Notes: generated from the letters alone by a model not told the origin. 61,030 bases of DNA from an uncultured Clostridium sp. (GCA_947178445.1 CAMWYJ010000015.1:1-61030), one strand, 5' to 3'; shown: positions 9,797-18,783, counted from the first letter of the stretch. Numbers and translations: made by a program.

Positions 9797-11539
9797 ATGG
9801 CAGAGTATTTATCACCAGGAGTATATGTTGAGGAATTTGATTCCGGAAGTAAACCGATGGAAGGGGTCGGCACCAGTACTGCAGGGTTCATCGGACTGAC
9901 ACAAAGAGGAATGACTATTGGTATACCGCAGCTGGTTACCAATTTTGCGGATTTTAAGCGGAAGTACGGAGGTTTTTTGTCGGAAAGTGAATTTGGAGAG
10001 TATCGTTTTTTAGCATATGCAGTGGAGCATTTTTTTATAAATGGAGGATCTAGATGCTTTATTATGCGTGTGGCTCCGGAGGATGCGAAGCAGGCAGTGG
10101 GTTTTCTTCCAAAGGAAGATGGAGCCGTTTTGAAGTTTAATGCAAAAAATCCCGGAGAATGGGGAAATCAGATGCAGGTCTTTGTCTCACCGGCAAGTAA
10201 GGCAAAAACACAGGTCCTGGAGATTGTAACAGAAAATGATAAGAAAAAGTATAAGGTAAAAAAGGCTGCAGGCTTTCATGTAGGAGATATTGTGGCATTT
10301 CAGGAAACGGGATTGGAGAATATTGTTTATAACCGGGTTTCAAAATGCCAGGATAATATCTTGGAGTTTGAAAATGATTTCGATGACGGAATCGTGGATA
10401 CGGAACTTCTTCCAACAAAGGTTCTTTCCACCTGTGAATTCAATTTGGAGATACATTTTGAAGACATTGTGGAGGTGTATGAAAATGTATCCTTTAACAT
10501 GGGGGAAGCAAATTATGTGGTTAAGAGGACAGAGAAATCGGATCTGATCACAGTGGAACATATTATGGGGGAAGACAACGAGATAATTTCTCCGTTTGAA
10601 AGGCTGACCGGTGATGGAACGCTATCTGCAAAAAGCCTGTCTTTAGAAGGCGGGGCAAATGGTTCTGTCGCATCCCTGTCTGCCGCAGATTTTATAGGAG
10701 TCGATAATGGAGCGGGAAAAAGAAGCGGTATTCAGGCGTTTGTAGATAATGATGTGGTTTCCATTATGGCAGTACCGGGAATCACCGATCCCAATGTGCA
10801 GCTAAGCTTAGTGGCGCATTGTGAAAATCTGGCAAGCAGGTTTGCAGTATTAGATATTCCGAGGGATGCAAAGAAAATTGATGATATTGTGGCACACAGG
10901 GAGCTGTTTGATTCAAACTATGCAGCGTTATACCATCCGTGGCTTCAGGTCTTTGATTCGATGGATAAGCGGAATATTGCAATGCCGCCATCTGGTTCAG
11001 TGATTGGAATATATGCAAGAAGTGATAATGAGAGAGGGGTACATAAGGCACCGGCAAACGAAGTGGTAAGGGCTTGTGTCGGGCTAGACTGCAATTTCAA
11101 TAAGGGAGAACAGGACATTTTAAATCCGAAGGGTGTCAATCTGATACGGGCATTTCCGGGAATGGGAATCCGTGTGTGGGGTGCGAGGACAGCCAGCAGC
11201 GATGGTTCATGGAAATATATCAATGTCCGCAGATTATTTATTTTTATTGAGGAGTCCATAAAAGCAAATACGAACTGGGCAGTTTTTGAGCCGAATGATG
11301 AGACCTTGTGGGTAAGAATAAAACGGACCATAGAAGTATTTTTAACCGGTATGTGGAGAAATGGCTCCCTGGCGGGTTCATCCACAGATGAAGCATTTTT
11401 TGTCAATGTTGACCGCACTACCATGTCTCAGGACGATATTGACAATGGAAGACTGATCTGTGTAATTGGGGTGGCACCGGTAAAACCGGCAGAATTTGTA
11501 ATCTTTCGGATTACGCAGAAAACGGGAGATGCCCAGTAG
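9797..11539 (+). CDS. Contractile tail sheath protein
   Basis: This 580-residue protein is a sheath subunit. The N terminus (MAEYLSPGVYVEE) and STAGFIGLTQRG at about residues 27-38 are hallmarks of the Afp/PVC and phage sheath family. The conserved C-terminal region follows from about residue 440 (RVWGARTAS, YINVRRLFIFIEESI, FEPND, and GVAPVKPAEFVIFRI near the end), which builds the inter-subunit handshake. Only one sheath gene is present, whereas Afp and PVC carry three. The sheath wraps the tube and contracts to drive the spike forward. GGGGGCAAAG precedes the start. Confidence 0.95.
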   Translation: MAEYLSPGVYVEEFDSGSKPMEGVGTSTAGFIGLTQRGMTIGIPQLVTNFADFKRKYGGFLSESEFGEYRFLAYAVEHFFINGGSRCFIMRVAPEDAKQAVGFLPKEDGAVLKFNAKNPGEWGNQMQVFVSPASKAKTQVLEIVTENDKKKYKVKKAAGFHVGDIVAFQETGLENIVYNRVSKCQDNILEFENDFDDGIVDTELLPTKVLSTCEFNLEIHFEDIVEVYENVSFNMGEANYVVKRTEKSDLITVEHIMGEDNEIISPFERLTGDGTLSAKSLSLEGGANGSVASLSAADFIGVDNGAGKRSGIQAFVDNDVVSIMAVPGITDPNVQLSLVAHCENLASRFAVLDIPRDAKKIDDIVAHRELFDSNYAALYHPWLQVFDSMDKRNIAMPPSGSVIGIYARSDNERGVHKAPANEVVRACVGLDCNFNKGEQDILNPKGVNLIRAFPGMGIRVWGARTASSDGSWKYINVRRLFIFIEESIKANTNWAVFEPNDETLWVRIKRTIEVFLTGMWRNGSLAGSSTDEAFFVNVDRTTMSQDDIDNGRLICVIGVAPVKPAEFVIFRITQKTGDAQ

Positions 11540-11586
11540 AAAATACCAGGGTGGTCTTCGAAGTATAGAAAGGATTGGTGAGAAAT

Positions 11587-12015
11587 ATGGCAAAGGGGTA
11601 TCCACATGGAAAATTTCGGTTCCGGTTGGAAATAGATGGATTGGAGGCTGGGGGATTTAGTGAGGTGTCAGGTTTTGATGCATCGATTGATGTCATTGAA
11701 TACAGGGAAGGTGATAAGGTACAGACACCGCTTAAGCTTCCAGGATTAAAAAAATATGGAAACATCACATTAAAGCAGGGTGTTATGGACAGTGACGTCA
11801 TGTATAAGTGGATGGAGGCAGGTTTTGAAGGAGATGTTGAACGTAAGACGATTACAATCACACTTTTGGATATTACAGGGCAGGATGCTGCATCGTGGCA
11901 GGTTATCAATGCATGGCCGACAAAATACACAGCACCGGATTTTAATGCAACGGCTTCGGAGGTAGCGGTGGAGACAATGGAAATTGCGCATGAGGGAATG
12001 ACAAGGACAAAATAA
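11587..12015 (+). CDS. Inner tube protein, T4 gp19/Hcp-like (Afp1-like)
   Basis: This 142-residue protein belongs to the phage T4 gp19-like tube family, whose hexamers stack to form the inner tube. Typical features are the start GYPHGKFRFRLEIDG, then GFSEVSGFD at about 22-30, KLPGLKKYGNITLKQG at about 47-62, and EIAHEGM near the C terminus. Length is normal. I chose the ATG at 11587; a TTG at 11575 in the same frame would overlap the ribosome site (AAGGA, 11570-11574). It follows the sheath gene as in most contractile tails. Confidence 0.92.
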   Translation: MAKGYPHGKFRFRLEIDGLEAGGFSEVSGFDASIDVIEYREGDKVQTPLKLPGLKKYGNITLKQGVMDSDVMYKWMEAGFEGDVERKTITITLLDITGQDAASWQVINAWPTKYTAPDFNATASEVAVETMEIAHEGMTRTK

Positions 12016-12034
12016 AAGAGAGGAATGAGAGAAT

Positions 12035-12406
12035 ATGGCATTTCAGACAGAATATGAATTTACATTGCCAAGGGGGTATTTGGATCATACGGGAACCCTG
12101 CACAGGGAAGGCACAATCCGGCTGGCAACGGCTGCAGATGAGATTTTGCCGTTAAAAGATCCGAGAGTGCAGCAAAACCCCGGTTATCTTACGATTATAT
12201 TGTTGGCAAGGGTGATTACAAGACTTGGTTCCCTGCCGGCAGTGGATACCAGGGTAATTGAAAATCTATATACTGCGGATCTTTCTTATCTGCAGGATTT
12301 TTATGAGAGGATCAATACCATGGAGACACCGTGCTATAAATCAATCTGTCCACATTGCGGGCAGGAAATAGAGGTACCTGTAAATTTTATGAATGCCGGA
12401 ATCTGA
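12035..12406 (+). CDS. Tail assembly chaperone-like protein (zero-frame product)
   Basis: This 123-residue protein has no catalytic motif. It ends with a small CPHCG zinc-knuckle-like segment (residues about 107-111). By size, place and composition it looks like the tail assembly proteins found after the tube gene in injection-system loci. Its last codons overlap another reading frame at 12355-12594. Within the overlap lies a -1 frameshift signal (slippery heptamer 12382-12388 with a hairpin 12394-12420), so ribosomes may make both this short form and a longer fusion of about 186 residues. That parallels lambda G/GT. AGAGAGGAATGAGAG precedes the start. Function is inferred by position and architecture. 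Confidence 0.7.
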   Translation: MAFQTEYEFTLPRGYLDHTGTLHREGTIRLATAADEILPLKDPRVQQNPGYLTIILLARVITRLGSLPAVDTRVIENLYTADLSYLQDFYERINTMETPCYKSICPHCGQEIEVPVNFMNAGI

Positions 12407-12420
12407 CCTTATATCCGGCA
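12382..12420 (+). promoter_or_regulatory. Programmed -1 ribosomal frameshift signal
   Basis: In the zero frame the codons GTA AAT TTT give the heptamer A AAT TTT (12382-12388), which fits the X XXY YYZ rule for tandem -1 slippage. After a 5-nt spacer (12389-12393), TGCCGGA (12394-12400) pairs perfectly with TCCGGCA (12414-12420) around a 13-nt loop that includes the zero-frame stop TGA (12404-12406). Slippage would carry ribosomes into the frame that ends at 12594. No ribosome site precedes a start codon for that second frame. All sequence parts are seen directly; use in the cell is inferred. Confidence 0.8.
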
Positions 12421-12594
12421 GATATGATTTATAAGGAGGCAGCATTTATTGCCTATTATGCGCATTGGAGTCATGAGGAGATCATGTCACTCCCACACGG
12501 GGAACGAAACCGGTGGTGCAGTGAATTTTCAAAAATAAACAGGAATCTCAACGAGGAACCGGACAATGTGTTTGATCTTGGCAGCGGAAAATAA
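12388..12594 (+). CDS. DUF6760-like C-terminal part, likely made by -1 frameshift
   Basis: This frame encodes about 68 residues, with YPADMIYKEAAFIAYYAHWS followed by EEIMSLPHGERNRW. It resembles the small DUF6760 proteins found beside tail assembly genes in many injection-system loci (YP..IYEEVAFIAY.FHW pattern, from memory of the family). It has no good start: TTG at 12355, CTG at 12403 and ATG at 12424 all lack a ribosome site, and the last two would cut close to the domain edge. The shift site at 12382-12388 would join it in frame to the assembly protein, giving about 186 residues. If it is not a fusion, initiation at 12424 by coupling is the alternative. Confidence 0.7.
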   Translation, partial: YECRNLTLYPADMIYKEAAFIAYYAHWSHEEIMSLPHGERNRWCSEFSKINRNLNEEPDNVFDLGSGK

Positions 12595-12657
12595 AAACAG
12601 TATCTATCCGTAAGGTGCACAGATTCATTTGTGTACGAATGTTTTTGGAGGACAGAA

Positions 12658-12738
12658 ATGAATCTAAAAGATTTGTGTACCGGAGGATGGATACGGAACT
12701 GGAATAGGAGAAAAGAATGGATATACATAGGCAGTTAG
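12658..12738 (+). CDS. Possible 26-codon small ORF, overlapping the next gene
   Basis: An ATG at 12658 follows a strong ribosome site (GGAGG at 12647-12651) and opens a frame of 26 codons: MNLKDLCTGGWIRNWN, a basic stretch, and an end in IYIGS. The stop at 12736-12738 lies inside the start of the next tube-type gene (12717), so the two would be coupled by overlap. The peptide is rich in Trp and Arg. I do not recognise a family. It may be a structural micro-protein or a leader that tunes translation of the next gene. It is equally possible that it is chance. Confidence 0.4.
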   Translation: MNLKDLCTGGWIRNWNRRKEWIYIGS

Positions 12739-13142
12739 TATCAAATTACAGGTTTAAGGTATTGATCGACAATCATGTTATGTCTTTTGCAAAAGTTTCA
12801 GGACTTTATATGGATCTTGAGACGGAAATGCTTTCGGAGGGAGGACACAATGGATCCGGATATATCGCAGCAGTTCCTACAAAAGGAGTAAAAACACTGC
12901 GGTTACAAAGTGGCGTTTTAAATAATGCAAATTCCATTATGGACAAAATGAGTCCCGGCATATATTTAAGACAGGGGCTAGTTGTTATGATGTTAGATAT
13001 GCATGGCAATACAGAAATAAAATATGTGGCAGAACGGGCGCTTGTGACAAAGTGGGAGATATCGGAGATGGATGCACAAAACGGACAGGTGTTGATCCAT
13101 ACATTTGAGATTGCATATACGCAGATGAAAATTATGAGATAA
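12717..13142 (+). CDS. Second tube-type protein, gp19/gp54-like (Afp5-like)
   Basis: This 141-residue protein is a second member of the gp19-like tube family. Signs are NYRFKVLID at about residues 10-18, AKVSGLYMDLETEMLSEGG at about 24-42, LRLQSGV at about 60-66 and IHTFEIAYTQMKIMR at the C terminus. In Afp and PVC particles a divergent tube protein (Afp5) forms the first layers between the spike hub and the main tube, and this gene lies in the matching place before the LysM and spike genes. ATAGGAG precedes the ATG. The GG..NGSGYI loop is the typical place of the tube beta-loop. Confidence 0.85.
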   Translation: MDIHRQLVSNYRFKVLIDNHVMSFAKVSGLYMDLETEMLSEGGHNGSGYIAAVPTKGVKTLRLQSGVLNNANSIMDKMSPGIYLRQGLVVMMLDMHGNTEIKYVAERALVTKWEISEMDAQNGQVLIHTFEIAYTQMKIMR

Positions 13143-13155
13143 GGTGGAATCGGAT

Positions 13156-13701
13156 GTGAAATATTCTGGAATCGTAAGGAATCAGAGCTTTACAGATGTG
13201 ATTTTGAAAAAGCATCAGGGTGTGATACAGCATGGATATGGCAGTTTTCTGGTATACCGCAAAAAGAGGCAGCCTGCAGAGAGGATGACAGCATATAATC
13301 AGATGTACCAGGAATTAACAAAGGTATTCAACAGCCGGATTTTACAGTATGAGAAAAAGTATTATCACACGATAACGAGTCAGGATAATCGGAAATTTAT
13401 CCGGATGATAGAACAGATTCATAACCATCCGGGAGAAAAAAAGCAATTAGTCCATTTGTTTGGGAAACTTGGAATTGTGACCAGGAATCAGAAGGAATGG
13501 CAGGAAACAAAACAGATAGTGAGAAAATATGAGGAAGAGCTTACTATGCTGAAAAGGAAGTTATGCCAACAGGAAGAAATGGTTTTACAGATGAAAGAGA
13601 AAGAAATTATACAGATTTCCGCAAAAAATCTTACCAATATGGTAATGGAGAATATAAAGCGGGAAATCAGGATAGAGCGCATGCGGTATGGATACGATTG
13701 A
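13156..13701 (+). CDS. Coiled-coil-rich injection-system protein, Afp6 position
   Basis: This 181-residue protein is very charged and mostly helical by composition, with a probable coiled coil at about residues 112-150 (ETKQIVRKYEEELTMLKRKL and following). I recognise no domain. It sits between the Afp5-like tube protein and the LysM protein, the slot of the small Afp6 protein. It is also the only helical candidate for a short tape measure in the locus, but at this length it would specify a very short tube. I chose GTG at 13156, which has AAGGTGG eight bases upstream; the in-frame GTG at 13144 overlaps that site. Confidence 0.6.
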   Translation: MKYSGIVRNQSFTDVILKKHQGVIQHGYGSFLVYRKKRQPAERMTAYNQMYQELTKVFNSRILQYEKKYYHTITSQDNRKFIRMIEQIHNHPGEKKQLVHLFGKLGIVTRNQKEWQETKQIVRKYEEELTMLKRKLCQQEEMVLQMKEKEIIQISAKNLTNMVMENIKREIRIERMRYGYD

Positions 13702-13720
13702 GAAAGCAGGATAAGGATAT

Positions 13721-14371
13721 ATGGGTAATACAGTAACGAAGGCAAAATTGGATGTGGAGGGAAAAAAGAATCCCATACAGGTGGAATTTAATCCAACCGA
13801 ATACAGTTTATCAAATGGAATACAGTACTCAGAAAAAAATATACCAGGGTTGGATGGTCCGATTGGGCAGTATATTTCCGGTAACAGTACCACACTGAAT
13901 GTGACATTTCTTTTTAATACGTATTCTCCGCCTACTTTGGAAAATCCACAGGAGGGTGGAAAGGATGTGACGAAGTATACGAAAGAAATTGTGAAACTGA
14001 CACAAATTGACGGAACCCTTCACAGGGTACCTAAGGTGACCTTTTCATGGGGAAGTATCAAATTTACCGGCATTATAACAGATGTTAAGGAGAGTTATAC
14101 CATGTTCTTAACAAGCGGTATGCCGGTTCGTGCTAAGTTAGATGTCACCTTTAAGTCCGTCTATGATGTAGCAAACGGAAGGAGAACTTCTCCATTTGAA
14201 TCCCCTGACCGTACAAAGGCAAGAGTTTATGTGCAGGGAGAGGCGCTTTGGAGTATTGCGGCACAGGAATATGGAAACCCAAAGTACTGGCGGGTTATTG
14301 CAGAGGAAAATAAGATTTTAAATCCTCTGGATATCCGGGAAGGGCAGGTTCTTAAGCTGCCACCGCTGTAA
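13721..14371 (+). CDS. Tube-baseplate connector with C-terminal LysM (Afp7-like)
   Basis: This 216-residue protein has the N-terminal CIS tube domain (IQVEFNPTEYSLSNGIQYSE, about residues 18-37) and a C-terminal LysM-type module (about 167-216: ALWSIAAQEYGNPKYWRVIA, then NPLDIREGQVLKLP). This is the layout of Afp7/gp53-like proteins that lock the tube start to the hub and baseplate; the LysM may also touch peptidoglycan. It is followed 18 bases later by the spike gene, the usual order. Length is normal. Confidence 0.88.
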   Translation: MGNTVTKAKLDVEGKKNPIQVEFNPTEYSLSNGIQYSEKNIPGLDGPIGQYISGNSTTLNVTFLFNTYSPPTLENPQEGGKDVTKYTKEIVKLTQIDGTLHRVPKVTFSWGSIKFTGIITDVKESYTMFLTSGMPVRAKLDVTFKSVYDVANGRRTSPFESPDRTKARVYVQGEALWSIAAQEYGNPKYWRVIAEENKILNPLDIREGQVLKLPPL

Positions 14372-14389
14372 CCGGGAAGGAGAAGTGAC

Positions 14390-16240
14390 ATGAAGGACAA
14401 GGATTGCATGACAGCAAGTTATACCTATGCAGAGATTGCTGAGGCGTATCAGAATTTTTTTGCACCTGCTGTAGCCGTTTATGTAGATAATCAGAAGCAG
14501 AATGTGATTACGGATAAGGGAATTGCGATTGACAGTATTTCCGTTACTCTGTCGGAGGCAGATACAGCGAGCTTGAGTTTTCAGATTATCAATGCATTTG
14601 ATTTAGAGACAAAAAAATTCAGTGAAGATATAAGATCTGTCTTTTCGGTTGGAACCGTTATAGAGGTGGCAATGGGGTATGGTTCGAATCTTACGTCTGT
14701 TTTTAAGGGATATGTGGAAGAATACAAAACCACCTATCAGACAGTTCCGGTTATTTCTGTTACGGCTTTGGACGTTCGGAAGTTGTTGAAGCAGAACAAA
14801 AGAAAAAAATATAGTTATAAGGAAAAAACATATTCTGATATTTTTGAGGAAATCATGAAATCCTATGAGGATTTGTGTGGTACATTGCATATTGATCCGA
14901 CAAAAGATCCGGTAGAATTACTCCAGGATGATTCGGACTATAATTTTATAAAGAGTGAACTATGTAGGAAGGCAAAAAGAGATTTTTTTGTAGTGGGGGA
15001 ACATGTATATTTCAAGGAGCCGGAGAATAAGACAGCTTCTTTTTTGGAGTTGGAGTGGGGAAAAAGCCTGATATCCTTCCAAAGCGGCAGATCCTATTGC
15101 AATAAACAGTTTAAGGCTTACAGTATGCAGGAAAATAATACGACAAATGAAGTATCATTGGAATTTAAAACACAAGCAGATACACCCTTTTTAAGAAAAA
15201 GTATACAGATAGAAGAAATGGAGCTTGGAGGAAACCTTAGCAATACAGAATTGGAAAACTATATAAAACAAAGGGTGTCCGAGGAAAAAAGGAAGACAAA
15301 GACCGCAGGAGGAACCCTGATTGGACTGCCGGAGATTGTTCCGGGAAGATATATTAAGATCAGTGGAGTTGACGATTTGGATGCTGGGGATTATTACATT
15401 ACAGAAGTACGCCATGATTTTGGAAGTGATGGATTTACTACGAGATTTACGGTTGGGGCACAAAGGGATAATTTGGTTGACAGAGAAAATGCCCGTCATT
15501 GGCAGCGGGATAGTGAATATAAGGGGGTATTGCGTGCAATTGTCAAGGAAAACTGGGATGAGGAGCAGCCGGGAAAGGTTCTGGTGGAGTTTTTAACTGG
15601 GGAAAATGGAAAAAACAGTACAAAATGGCTGCCAGTCTTGCATCCCTATTGTGGTGATGGATATGGTGTTTACTTTCATCCGGAGATTGGTTCTGAGGTA
15701 GTAGTTGGAAGCATGGCAGGAGACGTAAACAGCCTGGTTGTGATGGGTTCTTTGTGGAATAAAGTAAATCAGATTCCAAAAGAAACTGCAAATGAAAAGA
15801 ATACTATAAAAAGGATCCGTACAAAGGCACAGCATGAGATTGTATTTTGGGATGATGAGGAAAATGGACAGATACAGATTTCCACAAAAGGAAAACTGCA
15901 TTTTATTTTAAATGATAAGGAAAAGAAAATATCTGTTTTTGATGAAAAAGAAAAAAATGGACTGCAGATTGATTCCGAAAACGGAATCATTAAGATTGAG
16001 GCGGATAAGAAGATCATATTATCTGCAGGTGGAAATGAGATGCTTTTAATGGAGGCGCAGGGAAAGGCGATGACATTACAGGCAGATAAGCTAAAAGCAA
16101 AAGGAAAGCAGAATGTTCAGATAGAAGGAAACAGCCTGGTGGTAAAGGGAACACAGACAGAGTTGAAGGCAGATGGTTCTATGAAATTAAACAGCGGTGG
16201 GATTGCTGAAATTAAAGGTTCCCTTGTAAAAATAAACTGA
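14390..16240 (+). CDS. VgrG-like spike, gp27-gp5 fusion (Afp8-like)
   Basis: This 616-residue protein is the central spike. Residues 20-370 or so match phage gpD/gp27 hub folds (for example FKGYVEEYKTTY and ALDVRKLLKQ). An OB-fold gp5-type domain follows at about 380-465 (GVLRAIVKENWDEEQPGKV, WLPVLHPYCGDGYGVYFHPE, GSEVVVGSMAGDVNSLVVMG). The C-terminal 140 residues are short repeats rich in beta strands (IKIEADKKIILSAGGNEM and similar), which form the needle. No extra effector domain is fused at the end. GGAAGGAGAAG lies just before the ATG. The PAAR-like tip is encoded separately at 26650. Confidence 0.92.
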   Translation: MKDKDCMTASYTYAEIAEAYQNFFAPAVAVYVDNQKQNVITDKGIAIDSISVTLSEADTASLSFQIINAFDLETKKFSEDIRSVFSVGTVIEVAMGYGSNLTSVFKGYVEEYKTTYQTVPVISVTALDVRKLLKQNKRKKYSYKEKTYSDIFEEIMKSYEDLCGTLHIDPTKDPVELLQDDSDYNFIKSELCRKAKRDFFVVGEHVYFKEPENKTASFLELEWGKSLISFQSGRSYCNKQFKAYSMQENNTTNEVSLEFKTQADTPFLRKSIQIEEMELGGNLSNTELENYIKQRVSEEKRKTKTAGGTLIGLPEIVPGRYIKISGVDDLDAGDYYITEVRHDFGSDGFTTRFTVGAQRDNLVDRENARHWQRDSEYKGVLRAIVKENWDEEQPGKVLVEFLTGENGKNSTKWLPVLHPYCGDGYGVYFHPEIGSEVVVGSMAGDVNSLVVMGSLWNKVNQIPKETANEKNTIKRIRTKAQHEIVFWDDEENGQIQISTKGKLHFILNDKEKKISVFDEKEKNGLQIDSENGIIKIEADKKIILSAGGNEMLLMEAQGKAMTLQADKLKAKGKQNVQIEGNSLVVKGTQTELKADGSMKLNSGGIAEIKGSLVKIN

Positions 16241-16251
16241 GGGGGTGGCTT

Positions 16252-18774
16252 GTGGAAAATTCGGGAATTCATGAAGAAGAAAAAAAGCAGCTGATAGAGG
16301 AAATTATAAAAAGGGCAGCAGCTTATACAAAGGATTGGAGATTTCATATGGAAAATCCGGATATAGGGACAGCATTGGCACTGCTTTATGCAGATATGAT
16401 GAAGGAGACGTTGGTTTCCTACAAGGGTTTGCTTAAGCGGTATCAGATGTATTTTTATAGGCTTTTAGGAGAAAACTGCCTGCCGGCAGAAAAGGCAAGG
16501 GGATATGTTTCGTTTGACACTGTAAATGAGGAGGTTCCGGGGGCACGGGTGCCTGCCGGCACAAGGATTTATGGAGACAGACAAGGAGAGAATATCTCTT
16601 TTGAAACAGAGGATGAAGTATATGTATCCCCGGCACGGATGAAAGAAATCTATTATGTGAGTGGAAGTGCAGACTATATCAGTAAGCCGCTTACGTTTCC
16701 AATATCGGAAAAGAAACTTTGTAACCAGCAGTCACATCTTGTTTATATAGGACATCCTTTTTTGTTTGCCGTGTTTCAAAAAGGAGAGATCCTAATCGAT
16801 TTCCATACCGTTTTGAAAGAAGAAAACAAAAAAATGAAAGAGCTGTTGTTAAACCAGGTCACATGGTCTTATTACAGTAAAGACGGATATGTGGAAATTC
16901 CGTCTGTCCGTTATATGGAGGGACGGATATTTTTAAATAAGGATCAAATGCTGCCGCCTTTTGCAAAGACAGAATTACAAGGGAAATACAGCTATTGGAT
17001 ACGGATGGATATCAAAAAATTAAATCCGGAAGAACAGATTATTTTCAATGAAATTTCAATGGCAGCAAAAGGAAGTTATTTGGAACCGGAAATCATCTAT
17101 GATGGAAATGCAGAATTAGACAAAGAAGGTTTTTTCCCGTTTGGGGAGGATCCATATCCTTTTGCAGAGTTGTATCTTGCAAATGAGGAAGTATTTTCGA
17201 AAAAAGGAGCATTGGTTAACATACAATTTGATTTGGAATATGTAAAACATTCAAATGGGCTAAAATTACCTGAGATGCCGGTAAAATGGCGGAATATCAT
17301 GCACCGGTCTGAACTAAAAAAAGCGGATTCCTGTGAGATTCATGTGGAATCCGTAATCTGGGAATATTATAACGGCAATGGATGGGAACGGATTGCCGAG
17401 ACAAAATGTTATCAGAATATGTTTATGCCGGAACAAAGCGGGGGGATGGTAGAATTCCGGTGTCCGGAGGATATCAGTTCCATTTTGCTTGCGGGAAAGG
17501 AGAGATACTGTATTAGGATAAGGGTTTTAAAAGTGACCAATCCGTATGAAATGGAAGGAATATATGTGGTTCCCCGTATAAAAAATCTGTTTTTGCATTA
17601 CCGATATGATGCGGTGGATATTTATCCCCGGTATGCATATGCCATAAATCAGCTTGATGTTAAGGAGTTAAGCTGCAGGGGCGAATGCGTTCCGTTTTAT
17701 AATCGGTTTCCGAATAAAGAGATGTTATATCTGTCCTTTTCAAAACCCTTAGGGGAAGAGGGAATCCGCCTGTTATTTTTGTTGGAAAAAGGGAATCCAA
17801 ATAACAGACACCAGTACAGGTATGAATATTATGGAAAAGAAGGATTTCAGGCTTTGAAGGCAGAAGACCAGACGTTTCAGTTGTCAAGATCAGGAATCCT
17901 GACATTGTGTGAGGAGCATCCGTTTAAGGAAAAGGAATTTTTTGGAACAAAAGGATATTGGCTCCGGATTGTATGGGAAACCGATCCGAAGGGAAAAATC
18001 CATTTGCCATCGGTTAGGGAAGTGCATATGAATTCCACGGCAGTAAAAGCATTGGAGGAAAGCGGGGAGCTTGGTAATCTGCCTGCGTTTGCACTCCATA
18101 CAATGGAGAGAAATATAGGATATATTAATAAAGTGACAAACTATGAGGCTATCACCGGCGGATGCAATGAGGAACAGACAAAGCAGGCAGAAAAAAGGAT
18201 TGCTGCCAGTTTCCGTCATCAGAAAAGAGCCGTTACCACAAAGGATTTTGAGGATATTGTATATAGTGAAATGAGAAGCATATTGCAGATAAGGTGTTTT
18301 AACGGAAGGGATGAAAAGGGGGAAAAAGCTCCTGGACATATCACGCTTGTGGTTTTGCTGGAAAAGGAAGCACAAATGTATTTTGATACGATAAAAGAGG
18401 ATATATATAAGTGCCTTGAACCGTATATGGACTGTCGGTTATATAAGGAGGGACGTATCCACATTGTTGAGCCGGAATGGTATTCCATAGAGGTGTATAT
18501 GACAGCCGCAGCAAATGAAAGGGTCAAACGGCATCTGCTTAAAGAAAAAATCTGTCGGCAGCTGCAGGCATTTATCCATCCGGTAACAGGGAATTTTGGC
18601 GGAACCGGGTGGAGAATCGGAACGGTGCCATCTGCCCTGCAGATACAAAATGCATGTAATCAGATGGAGGAGATTTTTTACATAGAGCATATCAGCTTAA
18701 GAGAAGAATATCCGCCGGGGATTTATGCATTAGGTATCGGGGGAGAACATGAGATAGAGATTATTACGGAGTGA
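16252..18774 (+). CDS. Baseplate wedge protein, gpJ-like (Afp11-like)
   Basis: This 840-residue protein is the larger of two baseplate J-type proteins. The N terminus (ENPDIGTALALLYADMMKE, about residues 35-53) and KARGYVSFDTVN at about 82-93 fit the Afp11 type; PGARVPAGTRIYGD and FETEDEVYV at about 97-125 are the baseplate J signature. The C-terminal part (NKVTNYEAITGGCNEEQ, RAVTTKDFEDIVYSEM, GTGWRIGTVPSAL-like end) is the wedge dimer region. GTG start with GAGGGGGTGG upstream. It would pair with the next product to build the six wedges. Confidence 0.9.
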   Translation: MENSGIHEEEKKQLIEEIIKRAAAYTKDWRFHMENPDIGTALALLYADMMKETLVSYKGLLKRYQMYFYRLLGENCLPAEKARGYVSFDTVNEEVPGARVPAGTRIYGDRQGENISFETEDEVYVSPARMKEIYYVSGSADYISKPLTFPISEKKLCNQQSHLVYIGHPFLFAVFQKGEILIDFHTVLKEENKKMKELLLNQVTWSYYSKDGYVEIPSVRYMEGRIFLNKDQMLPPFAKTELQGKYSYWIRMDIKKLNPEEQIIFNEISMAAKGSYLEPEIIYDGNAELDKEGFFPFGEDPYPFAELYLANEEVFSKKGALVNIQFDLEYVKHSNGLKLPEMPVKWRNIMHRSELKKADSCEIHVESVIWEYYNGNGWERIAETKCYQNMFMPEQSGGMVEFRCPEDISSILLAGKERYCIRIRVLKVTNPYEMEGIYVVPRIKNLFLHYRYDAVDIYPRYAYAINQLDVKELSCRGECVPFYNRFPNKEMLYLSFSKPLGEEGIRLLFLLEKGNPNNRHQYRYEYYGKEGFQALKAEDQTFQLSRSGILTLCEEHPFKEKEFFGTKGYWLRIVWETDPKGKIHLPSVREVHMNSTAVKALEESGELGNLPAFALHTMERNIGYINKVTNYEAITGGCNEEQTKQAEKRIAASFRHQKRAVTTKDFEDIVYSEMRSILQIRCFNGRDEKGEKAPGHITLVVLLEKEAQMYFDTIKEDIYKCLEPYMDCRLYKEGRIHIVEPEWYSIEVYMTAAANERVKRHLLKEKICRQLQAFIHPVTGNFGGTGWRIGTVPSALQIQNACNQMEEIFYIEHISLREEYPPGIYALGIGGEHEIEIITE

Positions 18775-18783
18775 GGAAAAAAC

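Noticed and set aside
10945-11424. Minus-strand ORF of 159 codons within the sheath gene
   Set aside because: It is a shadow of the well-supported sheath frame and shows no domain or ribosome site.
12355-12594. Independent gene starting at TTG 12355
   Set aside because: No ribosome site precedes the TTG, the first residues are a shifted reading of the upstream gene, and the domain proper begins only after the frameshift site.
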